From Hanleya hanleyi (lineage: Eukaryota; Mollusca; Polyplacophora; Lepidopleurida; Hanleyidae), in the NCBI GenBank assembly GCA_036873755.1, contig JAVTVY010025396.1, forward strand, positions 1 to 64,000: a stretch of DNA of 64,000 nucleotides. Direction: 5' to 3'. Every line of letters starts with the position of its first letter. Position 1 is the first letter of the stretch. Positions 46,758-56,910 of this stretch are shown in pieces. A model generated the notes under the pieces. It made no database searches. It saw nothing but the letters and a program-made list of their open reading frames with translations, and had not been told where the DNA came from. The position numbers were made by a program, and so were the translations under genes.

Positions 46758-47183
46758 CTTGTGTCTAATTCCGCTTAACCCGGGGCTAGGGGCCGTATGA
46801 ATCCATGTACTTTAAGATCCCCATGGTACTCATATGAACAGTCACAATCAAAGCGTGACTGAGATACATCATTCTTTAGATGACGACTTTACAACGAATA
46901 TTATGGATTGAGAATTCTGATCAGCGATACGGATTTGATTTTTTTGGAACATCATGATGTCTTGCCGGCATCATTGAAAACTGGTGACCGCTTCTCTCTT
47001 GCAGGAAACAAGCCTATGTTTATGTATACTATGATTGTCTTCTTGAATTAGGTGCTAATACTGTTATATGGAATATGGAATAGGTCTTTGGATTATGGAC
47101 GCGGACATTTTTTAATGGACGACGGCTGAATTATGAATGACGGACCAGACGCTTGTAATTATTGACTAATCCAATTTCACATT
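46758..47183. other. Upstream region of the cysteine-rich peptide, nothing identified
   Basis: No TATA box or splice acceptor that I could defend. In-frame stops upstream of 47,184 exclude extension of the peptide frame without an intron. Confidence 0.45.
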
Positions 47184-47492
47184 GTGATACTTCGCTCGTA
47201 TTTCATTTTCTTAGTGTTGGTCGTTGCTGTCCACTCACAGACAACACAGGCGCCAGCAGCGACAACCATGGCGACACAATCGGTAGTCTGTAACGACGAG
47301 CGTGACTGTGCCGTTCATTGTTTCGGAACTCGTGGGCACTGCGAGAGTAACGTGTGCACACACTGCGAAGCCGAGACAACAACAGCCTGCCACGATGAAC
47401 GTGAATGTCTCAATTCATGCCACCATCACCACTCACTATTCGGGATCTGCAGAGGCGGACAGTGCCGATGTGGTTTCCATTTCCCCGGTTAA
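47184..47492 (+). CDS. Small secreted peptide with two tandem CS-alpha-beta-like Cys domains
   Basis: The frame encodes 102 residues if read from 47,184. A hydrophobic signal segment (about residues 5-18, FIFLVLVVAVHS) is followed by a Thr/Ala-rich spacer and twelve Cys in two blocks. Block 2 has spacing C-x5-C-x3-C-x9-C-x4-C-x1-C, the C-x3-C plus C-x-C signature of the CS-alpha-beta fold seen in invertebrate defensins. Block 1 is C-x5-C-x3-C-x6-C-x4-C-x2-C, a variant, so the pair looks like an internal duplication (CNDERDC and CHDEREC). Block 2 carries four consecutive His. The first codon is GTG, not ATG, and no upstream ATG is in frame, so the start may be mutated (pseudogene) or lie in an upstream exon. 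Function is not established: an antimicrobial or other secreted disulfide-rich peptide is possible. Confidence 0.6.
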   Translation: MILRSYFIFLVLVVAVHSQTTQAPAATTMATQSVVCNDERDCAVHCFGTRGHCESNVCTHCEAETTTACHDERECLNSCHHHHSLFGICRGGQCRCGFHFPG

Positions 47493-47630
47493 CTTCTCCT
47501 CGTGAGTCTTTCTCAGCGAACAACGTTTCTGAGCTTTTCTCTTTCCATTTGAAAACTACTTACCGGTACATGGAATATGATGGGATTCATAATCCTGTAT
47601 CAATATTTGAGAAATAGTCTTTTCATAAGC
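47493..47630. other. Downstream of the peptide, nothing identified
   Basis: No clear polyadenylation signal within about 130 bp of the stop. Confidence 0.45.
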
Positions 47631-47734
47631 GCGTGCTCAATGGTTATTTTACGCACGGTTAGTGTGGGAAAGTTTATATTTTAGGGCAAGGGCGAAGCCA
47701 AAGTAACCGTGCGTAAAATAACCATTGAGCACGC
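47631..47734. mobile_element. 104-bp hairpin with perfect 31-bp inverted ends (MITE-like)
   Basis: GCGTGCTCAATGGTTATTTT continuing to ACGCACGGTTA (47,631-47,661) is exactly reverse-complemented at 47,704-47,734. The ~42-bp centre is unrelated. Partial similarity continues a few bases outside the ends. No coding capacity. Lies 139 bp after the cysteine-rich peptide. Confidence 0.85.
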
Positions 47735-49199
47735 CTATAAAAACATTATTTCTATTCTATTGCACTACTCAAATTGATTATCAACAAAGAATATAATGAA
47801 AGGTTGAGAACATATTTTAAACTTTGACAACCTTTCTCCCCAATGAAGTTGACACGATGCTCCCGTCTCGGTTCAATGTCAGTGGACGTGTTTATGTGGT
47901 CTCTCAAATGGGGAGTTATTCTGTCAGCTAATCCAGGCGTTGTGAAACATACTTGCATTTAGGTCTATTTGTGTCACTTTGTTAATTAATTTCACGATGA
48001 AAACAGCAGTTAAACTTCAGTAATTCCATCTTGTAATTTATTTGTGTTTATTCCATTGTATGGAGCAGACGATTCCTTCCTCTCCCGTCTTGTAAAATAG
48101 AATCTCCCAATGAACACCTGTCCTTGACACTTGTACATTTCCCACAACCGTGCTAAAACACTCAATAATTGCACGGTTAGCGAGTTGTTATAGGCACAAG
48201 TGTTACAGAATGGTAATTTATCAATATCATTGCAGAAAATATGCATGACCTCTAGTGAACATTTTCAGCATCACACTTTTGAGTACAAAATATATGAATT
48301 AGTTGGTTATGTCACCAAGAAGAAACAAGTTTAGGCTGAAAAATTTGCAGAGGTTTAAGAATCTTTAAAACTAATGATGTTGATAATATAGCATTATGTA
48401 CATCAGGAACGTTTTGCTTTTGGAAAATACTTATTATTCCCAGAAATATGAATACCAAAGTAACAGGTTATATGGTACATGTACCAATTGCTTCATGATC
48501 AGTTAGGAAATTCTTCGAGTAATGAGATCTCAAATACTGAATAGGAAATAACAAACATCTATGAGATTCATATTCATTGAAACAATCCATATACATACCG
48601 GGTACTGAAGCATTAAAAAAAAAAGTCTAGTTACCCGTTGTTGTGGTAACACTACTTCTGAGTCTCTTGGTAACCAAGTCCCGAAAATGACATACAATAA
48701 CTAGGAACCACAATGTCAACAGAATGCAGAAAAACTATAATTGTAAGTATCGCTGAGAAGAAGATATGGTGTTATAGGGTGGTGTTATCAGTCTATCTAG
48801 TTATCTCGGTGCCATCGCGCGACATAGTCAAAGCCCATTTGCATATTCCAGAATCTTCGAGTTGCAATATTTCGGCAACCAGTAGGAATATTTTTCCACA
48901 ATATCTGGAATAAAAATCATATATATCCATATCAACTATCCATTTGAGTTCTTCTCTAATATCAGGAATATTGTCTTCCCAGAAACATCTCAAGAATGGA
49001 ACGGTGAAATTGTTATACATGTAAATGTTCCTCCCAATGTGGAATTACTGACTATTATACATGTCATACCTTTTCTCTCTTTCTAGATTTCGAGAATGAC
49101 ATGGGATGGTCATGAAGTTTCCTTCTCAAACCACTATTCCGACGTTTTGCATCGAGTTGTAAAATACAGTAATAAATTATAAAATATTTCATTGAACTA
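47735..49199. other. About 1.5 kb without recognised genes
   Basis: AT-rich; frames of up to 78 codons without domains. No repeats recognised. Confidence 0.5.
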
Positions 49200-50646
49200 C
49201 GCGTGTTTTTTCATTAAGTTCCGCCATCTTCGTTGTCTGAGCTTCTTTCTAGTCTGATAAGGAGATATTGGATAGAAGAATATTCTACAAGCATCAGATC
49301 CGACATCATCACACAGTCATCATGTGATCCCCTGTCGAAATATTCTTCATTCTGACATCACACGAACACTTGTCCAATCATGGGGTAATAAAATTATCCC
49401 CGTCACACTTCAGAAAACATTACACAAACTATATTTGACCAGGTTTGTGCGATTGAATGCATTCAAGACCCCACAAACCCGCCGAGTTTATCTTTTTCAT
49501 CAAAAACTACGTATGATAGACAATATAACTGAATTATACTTTATTCAATGGACATCATGGCTCGTCTATGAAATCCCTGCCATGGTGGATATCTTATACG
49601 CCACGACGATGACGAGCCGGTTCATTCGGAAACATTCCGGAGCGCAATCGTGATCTCATGTCCTCTCCGAATATGTCAATATTTGAGCGGATTAGGCACC
49701 AAACAAATATGTTGTATATTTCGTCTCCTATTGCTTTAAATTCACATGTTTCGTATCTATCGTTGTTTTGACTTCAGAGGAACATCATGTGGTTTCCCTC
49801 CAGAGCTTCAAAGAGTTTTCCCTCCAGCTTTTCTCTGTATGAACGGTATTAGTCGAAATATATCGCATCGCTTCAAATTTCCGCCCGTTTATTGATTGCT
49901 ATTTCAAACCATGGAACCCATTTTGTAGGCTCCATGTTAAAACCGACGGTTCGAGTAATAGCTGTACAGCCGGCATCACATAGCAGGGCTGGTACAGTGT
50001 AAACAGACCTCCATTATGGAAGATGATAATGAAAAGTACTGTCATGACTGTAAGAGTAGACGACCAAAAAGATATTTCTTGGGATTTTGTACTCCAAAAG
50101 CACTGACATCAACGCAGTAATGCAGTGAATAGCTGTTGGGCGATGTGAGAAGCTTGATTGAGAAGACTCTGGTCCATAATTAATTATTGAGAAGACTCTG
50201 GTCCATAATTAATTATTGAGAAAACTCTGGTCCATAATTAATTATTGAGAAGACTGCGGTCCATAATTAATTATTGAGAAGACTGTGGTCCATAATTAAT
50301 TATTGAGAAGACTGGTCCGTAATTAATTATTGAGAAGACTCTGGTCCATACTTAATTATTGAGAAGACTGTGGTCCATAACTAATTATTAGGAAGACTCT
50401 GACCCATAATTAATTATTGAGAAGACTCTGGTTCATAATTAATTATTGAGAAGACTCATCCATAATTAATTTCCGCATCAGTAATCGAAATATCATTCTC
50501 CTCTAATACAATACACACAGAAATCCAAGCAGAAGAAAAATACAAACTAAGAAAAGCATGCAGGAATACTACAGGACGATTAATAGTTGTCAACCATCAT
50601 TTTATCCTCGTCCTCATATTCGAAACTTTCCCGCGAATATTATTAG
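49200..50646 (+). repeat. Dispersed repeat, copy B left part (expanded)
   Basis: Collinear with copy A (20,709-21,520) through ttaagttccgccatcttcgttgtctgagctt, gggctggtacagtgtaaacagacc, tgttgggcgatgtgagaagcttgattg, cacagaaatccaagcag and gttgtcaaccatcattttatcc. It contains extra sequence at about 49,265-49,985 and the 29-bp minisatellite. A 109-codon frame at 49,324-49,653 has no motif. The remainder of the family resumes at 52,555. Confidence 0.8.
50158..50470 (+). repeat. 29-bp minisatellite, array 1 (~11 copies)
   Basis: The unit is close to ttgagaagactctggtccat followed by aattaatta, with contiguous copies. Variants include deletion units (gactggtccg, gactcatcc) and a gaccc variant. Units are contiguous without spacers. 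Confidence 0.95.
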
Positions 50647-50758
50647 TAACACGGTTTGGCAGTGACCAATACAGAAATATATGGGACCTGTAAAATTTAT
50701 ATTGGGCGCGGCACTGACCGCATATATTTCTCTATTGGGTCACTGACAAACCGTGTAA
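50647..50758. repeat. ~112-bp hairpin (MITE-like), copy 1
   Basis: Imperfect ~37-bp inverted ends: taacacggtttggcagtgac and atacagaaatatatg against catatatttctctat and gtcactgacaaaccgtgt. The ~37-bp centre is unpaired. It interrupts the dispersed repeat relative to copy A at 21,160. Confidence 0.8.
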
Positions 50759-51491
50759 CGAATTTATCCTGCTGAAAACCCTATCTGATCACGCTAATGA
50801 ACAGGAAAATTCTGCGAGAAAGGACTTCCTGTGAACAACTTTGGCCCTATGTTGTTGCTGATCACGAAAAAAAACACCGTATGTGAAGTTACACATTTGC
50901 GATATTCATTGGCGTTGATCATCGCTGATTACGATGAAATACGTGCTGTTCACAAAACGAATGCTATCTAATTTAGAACTACAGCTGCTGAAGCTAACCT
51001 TTATTACAAATACTTGTTGAGCGGATTAGGCACCAAACAAATATGTTGTATATTTCGTCTCCTATTGCTTTAAATTCACATGTTTCGTATCTATCGTTGT
51101 TTTGACTTCAGAGGAACATCATGTGGTTTCCCTCCAGAGCTTCAAAGAGTTTTCCCTCCAGCTTTTCTCTGTATGAACGGTATTAGTCGAAATATATCGC
51201 ATCGCTTAAAATTTCCGCCCGTTTATTGATTGCTATTTCAAACCATGGAACCCCTTTTGTAGGCTCCATGTTAAAACCGACGGTTCGAGTAATAGCTGTA
51301 CAGCCGGCATCACATAGCAGGGCTGGTACAGTGTAAACAGACCTCCATTATGGAAGATGATAATGAATAGTACTGTCATGACTGTAAGAGTAGACGACCA
51401 AAAAGATGTTTCTTGGGATTTTGTACTCCAAAAGCACTGACATCAACGCAGTAATGCAGTGAATAGCTGTTGGGCGATGTGAGAAGCTTGA

Positions 51492-51804
51492 TTGAGAAGA
51501 CCCTGGTCCATAATTAATTATTGAGAAGACTCTGGTCCATAATTAATTATTGAGAAAACTCTGGTCCATAATTAATTATTGAGAAGACTGCGGTCCATAA
51601 TTAATTATTGAGAAGACTGTGGTCCATAATTAATTATTGAGAAGACTGGTCCGTAATTAATTATTGAGAAGACTCTGGTCCATACTTAATTATTGAGAAG
51701 ACTGTGGTCCATAACTAATTATTAGGAAGACTCTGACCCATAATTAATTATTGAGAAGACTCTGGTTCATAATTAATTATTGAGAAGACTCATCCATAAT
51801 TAAT
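51492..51804 (+). repeat. 29-bp minisatellite, array 2 (~11 copies)
   Basis: The same units in the same variant order as array 1, because it was copied with the 1.33-kb duplication. Confidence 0.95.
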
Positions 51805-51980
51805 TTCCGCATCAGTAATCGAAATATCATTCTCCTCTAATACAATACACACAGAAATCCAAGCAGAAGAAAAATACAAACTAAGAAAAGCATGCAGGAA
51901 TACTACAGGACGATTAATAGTTGTCAACCATCATTTTATCCTCGTCCTCATATTCGAAACTTTCCCGCGAATATTATTAG

Positions 51981-52092
51981 TAACACGGTTTGGCAGTGAC
52001 CAATACAGAAATATATGGGACCTGTAAAATTTATATTGGGCGCGGCACTGACCGCATATATTTCTCTATTGGGTCACTGACAAACCGTGTAA
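51981..52092. repeat. ~112-bp hairpin (MITE-like), copy 2
   Basis: Copy of 50,647-50,758 inside the second segmental duplicate. Confidence 0.8.
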
Positions 52093-52351
52093 CGAATTTA
52101 TCCTGCTGAAAACCCTATCTGATCACGCTAATGAACAGGAAAATTCTGCGAGAAAGGACTTCCTGTGAACAACTTTGGCCCTATGTTGTTGCTGATCACG
52201 AAAAAAAAACACCGTATGTGAAGTTACACATTTGCGATATTCATTGGCGTTGATCATCGCTGATTACGATGAAATACGTGCTGTTCACAAAACGAATGCT
52301 ATCTAATTTAGAACTACAGCTGCTGAAGCTAACCTTTATTACAAATACTTG

Positions 52352-52554
52352 TTGTCAAAATGAAGCAGGAGAAGTAATCGACGCGAGGAAGCCGACGCGA
52401 GTGCATTGAGAAGGAGCTACTGTAAAGGGAGATAACCTAGTTACTCACCTCGAATTACAATCGACGGCGTTGGATGGGAAAATATCGGGCGATCATGAGA
52501 CCGTGATCGCTCGTTTTCATTGGACAATTTTGTCTGAAGCGGAATAATCGATCA
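52352..52554. other. Unique junction, no gene recognised
   Basis: A 65-codon minus-strand frame at 52,455-52,652 has no motif. Confidence 0.45.
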
Positions 52555-52905
52555 TCCAATTTCAATTCCTTGTTGTTCCCAGGAATAAGGTGTACCCAAG
52601 ATGAAATGTGCATGCCGAAGAATAGTAAAGTAATTTGCTCCCAGGAGGCCACAATATCGTGGGTCCGTTGGATATTCCTTTCGGGTTAAATTAAAGGAGT
52701 TGCCCTGTTGACCTGCTGGTGTGGAATACAGCGTGTCCGAGGATAAACCAGGTGGACTGATAGTGCTCAGCTGCTCGAGTACAATAGGTCAGGTCGAGGA
52801 GTGTTGACAGGTGAGAGGTATACACTGATTATCGTATACTAGGTGCAGTAACATTAGAGTCCATAGAATATGGGATATACCATGTGCAATTAAAAACACG
52901 GAGAC
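52555..52905 (+). repeat. Dispersed repeat, copy B right part
   Basis: Collinear with 21,165-21,515 in copy A: aagatgaaatgtgcatgccgaag, agtaaagtaatttgctcccagg, gttgacctgctggtgtggaat, gtgttgacaggtgagaggta, gtgcaattaaaaacacggag. Confidence 0.85.
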
Positions 52906-53130
52906 GAAGGGATAATGTTTAGTTAGGGTCCGTGTAACTCTTTTCGTTTTGCTGATTTCTCGAAATCAAAAATTGCAATTTTCAATTTTCGCTTTTTTTT
53001 TGTAAATTCAAAATAAAAAATTGAAATTTGACTATCAATTTCCAATTTTCGTTTTTCGTTTTTGCATTCTCAAAATCAAAAATTGAAATTTGACCATCAA
53101 TTTTCAATTTTTGTTTTTTTACCCCTCAGC
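52906..53130. repeat. Low-complexity AAATTGAAATTT / TTTTCAATTTT repeats
   Basis: Two to three copies of a ~70-bp unit with attctcaaaatcaaaaattg and accatcaattttcaattttt. Confidence 0.75.
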
Positions 53131-53159
53131 ATATTAGGCTGCGGGGTCTTGTCGTCGGC

Positions 53160-53475
53160 ATGTACGCCCGGTCGTCAGCCCACACAGCATATTCCATCGG
53201 TCCACCAGTGGCCCACCATCGGCTGTACTGGTGGCCCATTGTTGGCCACCATCGAAGAACCACTAAAGTTTTGCTCATCGGCCCAGCGGTGGCCCGATGA
53301 CTTCGGTCCACCACTGGCAGCCACTTCTGTCCCGACGGTCGGTTTCCACTGGTGGCCCATTGTTGGCCACCGTCGAAGGACCATTAAAGCTTTGCTCATC
53401 GGCCCACCGGTGGCACGATTACTTCGGTCCAGCAGTGGCTGCCACTGTTGACCCAATTGTTGGCTTGGCAATGGC
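53160..53475. repeat. GC-richer ~125-bp tandem repeat
   Basis: tggtggcccattgttggcca, then cgaaggaccattaaagctttg, then catcggcccaccggtggc and ttcggtccaccactggc, recur at about 53,221 and 53,347. Frames are open on both strands. Base composition differs sharply from the flanks. I do not recognise a protein. Confidence 0.75.
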
Positions 53476-53802
53476 TGCTATTGCTCACACGGTTGTTGAT
53501 CAATCTTGCGATGTTGTAAATACTATAATAATTCAATGATAGGAAGTGAATTCCCCAGTGATTGAATTATTAGAGTAATTCCAGCATCACAAGGATGTTT
53601 CTGACTGATCAACAGCCGGGTGAGCAGTGGTACCCATTCCCCGAATTTCTCGAAATCCTCAAATATTTCAATCACATCCAATTTTTAAACAAAATAAATC
53701 ATTAAAGTAAATTTAATCACCGTCTAAAATCATTAAAATGATTAAGAAATAATGGATTATTTGTTGATTTTGGACCATTTTTCGAAGTGTACTAAATAAA
53801 TG
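53476..53802. other. No gene recognised
   Basis: AT-rich sequence up to the LTR start. Confidence 0.5.
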
Positions 53803-53980
53803 TTTTGAGGCGGCTATAAATATGTCTCTCATTAGTGCCAGTTACCATGATTACTGCCATTTACTGCCGTTGACACATTGTTAGCATGTCGTACTTCAGC
53901 CATGTTTACATCCAAAACAGCTGATCGCGAGTACTGCCTACTCCTGCAGATTGCATACGAAGTGCGCTCAATTTGGTATT
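53803..53980 (+). repeat. Left LTR, part 1 (before nested insertion)
   Basis: Matches 63,523-63,698: ggctataaatatg, tctcattagtgcca, gattactgccattta, gtcgtacttcagccatgttta, cagctgatcgcgagtactgcc, gcatacgaagtgc, caatttggtatt. The first few bases are ambiguous between 53,801 and 53,804. The LTR is cut at ggtatt by the Polinton-like element. Confidence 0.9.
53975..53980. other. 6-bp target duplication GGTATT, left
   Basis: GGTATT directly before the terminal inverted repeat and again at 57,302-57,307 after it. The intact LTR at the right end of the host element has a single ggtatt in this context, so the duplication was produced by the insertion. Confidence 0.93.
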
Positions 53981-54375
53981 AGTAGAATATAAATAGACAG
54001 TTCTGGCCAGGGAAGCCGATGACGTCATAAGTAGATCGAGGTGACGTCATAAATAGGTCGAAGTCGTGCGGTGTTCGTCTATTGATCGTGTCCTGAACAT
54101 AGCCCAAAGGGTTGTAGGTCAACGTCTGTTCACCGGACCGTGACAATAACCTGAGGTGTTTGCGGTGTTTTATGTCTGCTCAGCGGACCGTGTCTATATA
54201 TTTTTGGTTATGGTCTATTTATGGTGCCATACTAATAGCCTGAAGGTGCGGTGTTCATCGTCTATATATAGACCTATAACCCGGAGGTGCGGTGTTCACC
54301 GAACCATGACTATAGCGTGAGGAGTGTTTAGGGTGTTCCATATCTGTTCAGCGAGCCGTGTCTATAGTTAGCGAT
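53981..54375 (+). repeat. Left terminal inverted repeat of the Polinton-like element
   Basis: Pairs with 56,911-57,301. Contains two TGACGTCA sites (54,020-54,027 and 54,042-54,049) and several repeats of an aggtgcggtgttca-like word. After gttagcgat the two ends stop matching because extra DNA (54,376-54,612) was inserted. The match then resumes briefly (gtgactaatgaaagcctg at 54,614 and, inverted, at about 56,887-56,904). Confidence 0.93.
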
Positions 54376-54613
54376 CGTACACGTTTGATCCAACACGCAT
54401 CGTATGGTGTTACAGTCAATGGCAGCCAGCCTATGAATCTACAAGTTTGAAAAATTTAAACTTCCTCTCCGGCATAACCCATGACATAGGCGAAGAGTAT
54501 TACTTCGACCCCGACCAAACCAACGTTATTGTTCTGGACGATTTGATGGGTGAGGTAAAGCGCGAAGAAAAAGTTGCCGACCTATTCACCAAAGGGTCGC
54601 ATCACAGAAATTT
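54376..54613 (+). repeat. Duplicated ATPase fragment inserted in the TIR
   Basis: 54,390-54,615 duplicates 54,788-55,013 (offset 398 bp) with few differences. It carries the codons for the Walker B region but is detached from the Walker A part. At the position of the stop codon in the main copy (TAA, 54,833-54,835) this fragment has GAA. Probably a relic of a rearrangement between element copies. Confidence 0.9.
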
Positions 54614-55408
54614 GTGACTAATGAAAGCCTGTGGCTAGGACGAAACTTATACCGTTGTATAAACTGTGAGTCCGCCATACCTCGAGCATCACAACATCCA
54701 TTTACTGTGATCGTCAGCGGCCCGACTGGTTGTGGGAAGACATCAAGGGTAATGAAATTTTTGGAGTCTGCTAATATCCACCCCTCTCCAACACGCATCG
54801 TATGGTGTTACAGTCAATGGCAGCCAGCCTATTAATCTACAAGTTTGAAAAATTTAAACTTCCTCCCCGGCATAACCCATGACATAGGCGAAGAGTATTA
54901 CTTCGACCCCGACCAAACCAACGTTATTGTTCTGGACGATTTGATGAGTGAGGTAAAGCGCGAAGAAAAAGTTGCCGACCTATTCACCAAAGGGTCGCAT
55001 CACAGAAATTTGTCCACAATTTATCTGACTCAGAATCTCTTCCCTCAAGGCAAGGCAGAGGGATTACATACGAAGATGGATCCACCGTGGTTCAAACGGA
55101 ATGAAAATGATGACGAGTCTCAGCAGAGGCAGATGATCCATAGGAGCGGGAATGAAATGGAACGACGAAAGAGAAAATACCCTTCGGATGACGAACTCAT
55201 CCATCCTGGGGGAATAGATCTAGCTACCCACTTGCGGAAACGGGTCAAATTTAACGTGTGGAAAAACATGTTCGGTAAACCTATCGCGATAGATTGTAGG
55301 GTTGACATTGACGAGAGAAAACAGCGATATACAAGCCAAGGTTACGACGAGGATGAGTCTGGTGCAAATGCTATGGAGGATTATACTCCAACGATGATGA
55401 AGACCTAA
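54614..55408 (+). pseudogene. Polinton-type packaging ATPase (FtsK/HerA-like), interrupted
   Basis: Two stretches in the same frame are separated by one TAA at 54,833-54,835. The first (to residue ~73) has a Walker A motif, VIVSGPTGCGKTSRVM. The second has a Walker B strand, TNVIVLDDLMSEV, and STIYLTQNLFPQG, the sensor-like strand of this ATPase group. A charged tail with a basic patch (MERRKRKYP) and an acidic end follows. In Polintons and related viruses this enzyme is thought to pump DNA into capsids. No ATG opens the first stretch; its 5' end lies within sequence shared with the right terminal repeat. Disabled in this copy. Confidence 0.88.
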
Positions 55409-55607
55409 CGTCAAAAATACTACATCTCATCGTGAACATACAAAAGCTACAAACCGGTTATATTCATAACGAGATCTTGAAAACAACGAGGCGTCTGCAA
55501 ACGATATACGACATAGACTACGAGGAAACACCCAGACAGACGATTAAGATGCGGAAATGCTTATTCGATACGTTGATTGATGACGGTGATAGGGAGGGCT
55601 CCGAATA
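55409..55607 (+). pseudogene. Frame continuing after the ATPase
   Basis: In a different frame from the ATPase end, an open stretch of about 65 codons runs to TAA near 55,605-55,607 (LTSKILHLIVNIQKLQ, KTTRRLQTIYDIDYEET). It has no ATG near its start, so it may be the C-terminal remainder of the ATPase gene after a 1-base frameshift, or the start of a separate small gene. No domain recognised. Confidence 0.5.
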
Positions 55608-56910
55608 AAGACCCCAGTGAAAATATTCGTACATAAACATTGAATGGAAGACAAGATGTCGAAATGATACCCACAACAATGGAGATGTATTTCATATAAG
55701 CAGTTTTCTCTCATTATTTGTGCAGTGCTATGAGTTGATGAATAAAGCGATTATTTAGTAATCTTCGTATTGTTTTGTCTCTATTTTATACTAGTCATAT
55801 AATTCCTCCTCCTCCTCACTCTTCCTCCTCCTCCTCCTCCTTTTCCTCCCCCTTCTCCTTCTCCTCTTCCTCATTCCTCCGCCTCCTCCTCCTCCTCCTC
55901 CTCTTCCTCCTCCTCACATACGCTAAGTTAACTCTATCAGGTAGCCGTATGGATAAAGGCCCTCAACTCCCCAAACGTTCTTCATTGCACCTCCGAAATT
56001 CCCCGTTCTCTACTACTTCCGTGTGGTCTATAAATGGAACGAGGGTTTGCCCAGAAAAGAAAAACTGGTATGCTAGGGCGTTAGGATAAGGCGTTCAGGT
56101 AAGGTATAACAGAACGATATGTAGGGGGAGATCACTCTTGATGGGCCGTACCGTGAGCGGAAGTGACCTTTGACACGATTATGACGTCAACTTGACCTAC
56201 TGACCTAGTTGCAAAGGTCGTCTCGTCCTACTTATGACCACACACAAATTTTACCTTCTCTGGGTGCAAGAAAGAGTATACTATGGCTCCAGGTGTGTGA
56301 ATTTGCTGCCTGAAACATACACATTTTACATTCTCCGGGTGCAAGAAAGAGCATACTATCGCTCCAAGTGTGTGTGTGTGTGGATCCAGTACACTACCAC
56401 CACCACCACCACCACCACCACGCATGTGCACCCGAATAGCGGGGAAAGTTACGGAGATACGATACATTCATATAGGAGCTTTACGGTAGACCTCGACACG
56501 AGGAATACAACGCCACAAACATCGTGCGCGTATGTCGCTTATTTCTCGAGAAATCGCCGAATCACGTGACACCGATTATCGACTAATTGCGGCGAAAGTT
56601 ATCGTCGGGCGATAAAATTATGTCGGATTTTTATTGTACATCTATACGAGAGAAATACGACGCCGCAAGCCGCGAGTCTCTATCTGTCTTAGTTCCCGAG
56701 ATATCGCCATCGGTAATTTATAGAAAATATCAAAAAGTCAACAAAAAAAAAAAAAAATGGAAATTTTTTTTTACTCCGAAACAAAATTTGGACGCCCTAG
56801 GGGCATACTTACGGGATTGACGCATTTCATGCCTCATTCAACACTATCAACATAGGAATCAATACGACTTCGGGCCCGAATTAGCCGCAGGCTTTCATTA
56901 GTCACGCTCC
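55608..56910. other. Non-coding interior of the Polinton-like element
   Basis: No gene recognised. Holds a pyrimidine-rich CCT tract (55,803-55,915), a ~88-bp tandem duplication (about 56,228-56,385, gggtgcaagaaagagtatac), a CAC tract (56,395-56,422), and an A run near 56,742. Short frames of up to 111 codons are composed largely of these repeats. Confidence 0.65.
55803..55915. repeat. Polypyrimidine CCT/CTTCC microsatellite
   Basis: About 110 bp of almost pure pyrimidine on the plus strand (runs of cctcctcctcc and cttctccttctcc). Strand-asymmetric; such mirror-like tracts can form triplex DNA. Confidence 0.95.

Larger units (their letters stand above)
49683..51016 (+). repeat. Segmental tandem duplication, copy 1 (~1,334 bp)
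   Basis: Begins ttgagcggattaggcacc and ends acaaatacttg. The following 51,017-52,351 repeats it with only a handful of differences, for example tcaaatttccg/taaaatttccg, cccattttg/ccccttttg, gaaaagtac/gaatagtac, gatatttct/gatgtttct, and one extra A in an A run. It carries a minisatellite, a small hairpin (50,647-50,758) and unique sequence. Confidence 0.95.
51017..52351 (+). repeat. Segmental tandem duplication, copy 2
   Basis: Direct head-to-tail copy of 49,683-51,016. The end is marked by acaaatacttgttg, after which unique sequence (tcaaaatgaagcagg) follows. The very high identity indicates a recent event or an assembly duplication. Confidence 0.95.

Noticed and set aside
50158..50470. Possible CRISPR-like array of 29-bp repeats
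   Set aside because: Units are contiguous with no unique spacers, and the genome is clearly an animal's. It is a minisatellite.
53062..53539. Overlapping frames of 62-129 codons on both strands
   Set aside because: Explained by the 125-bp GC-rich tandem repeat; no reason to favour any one frame.
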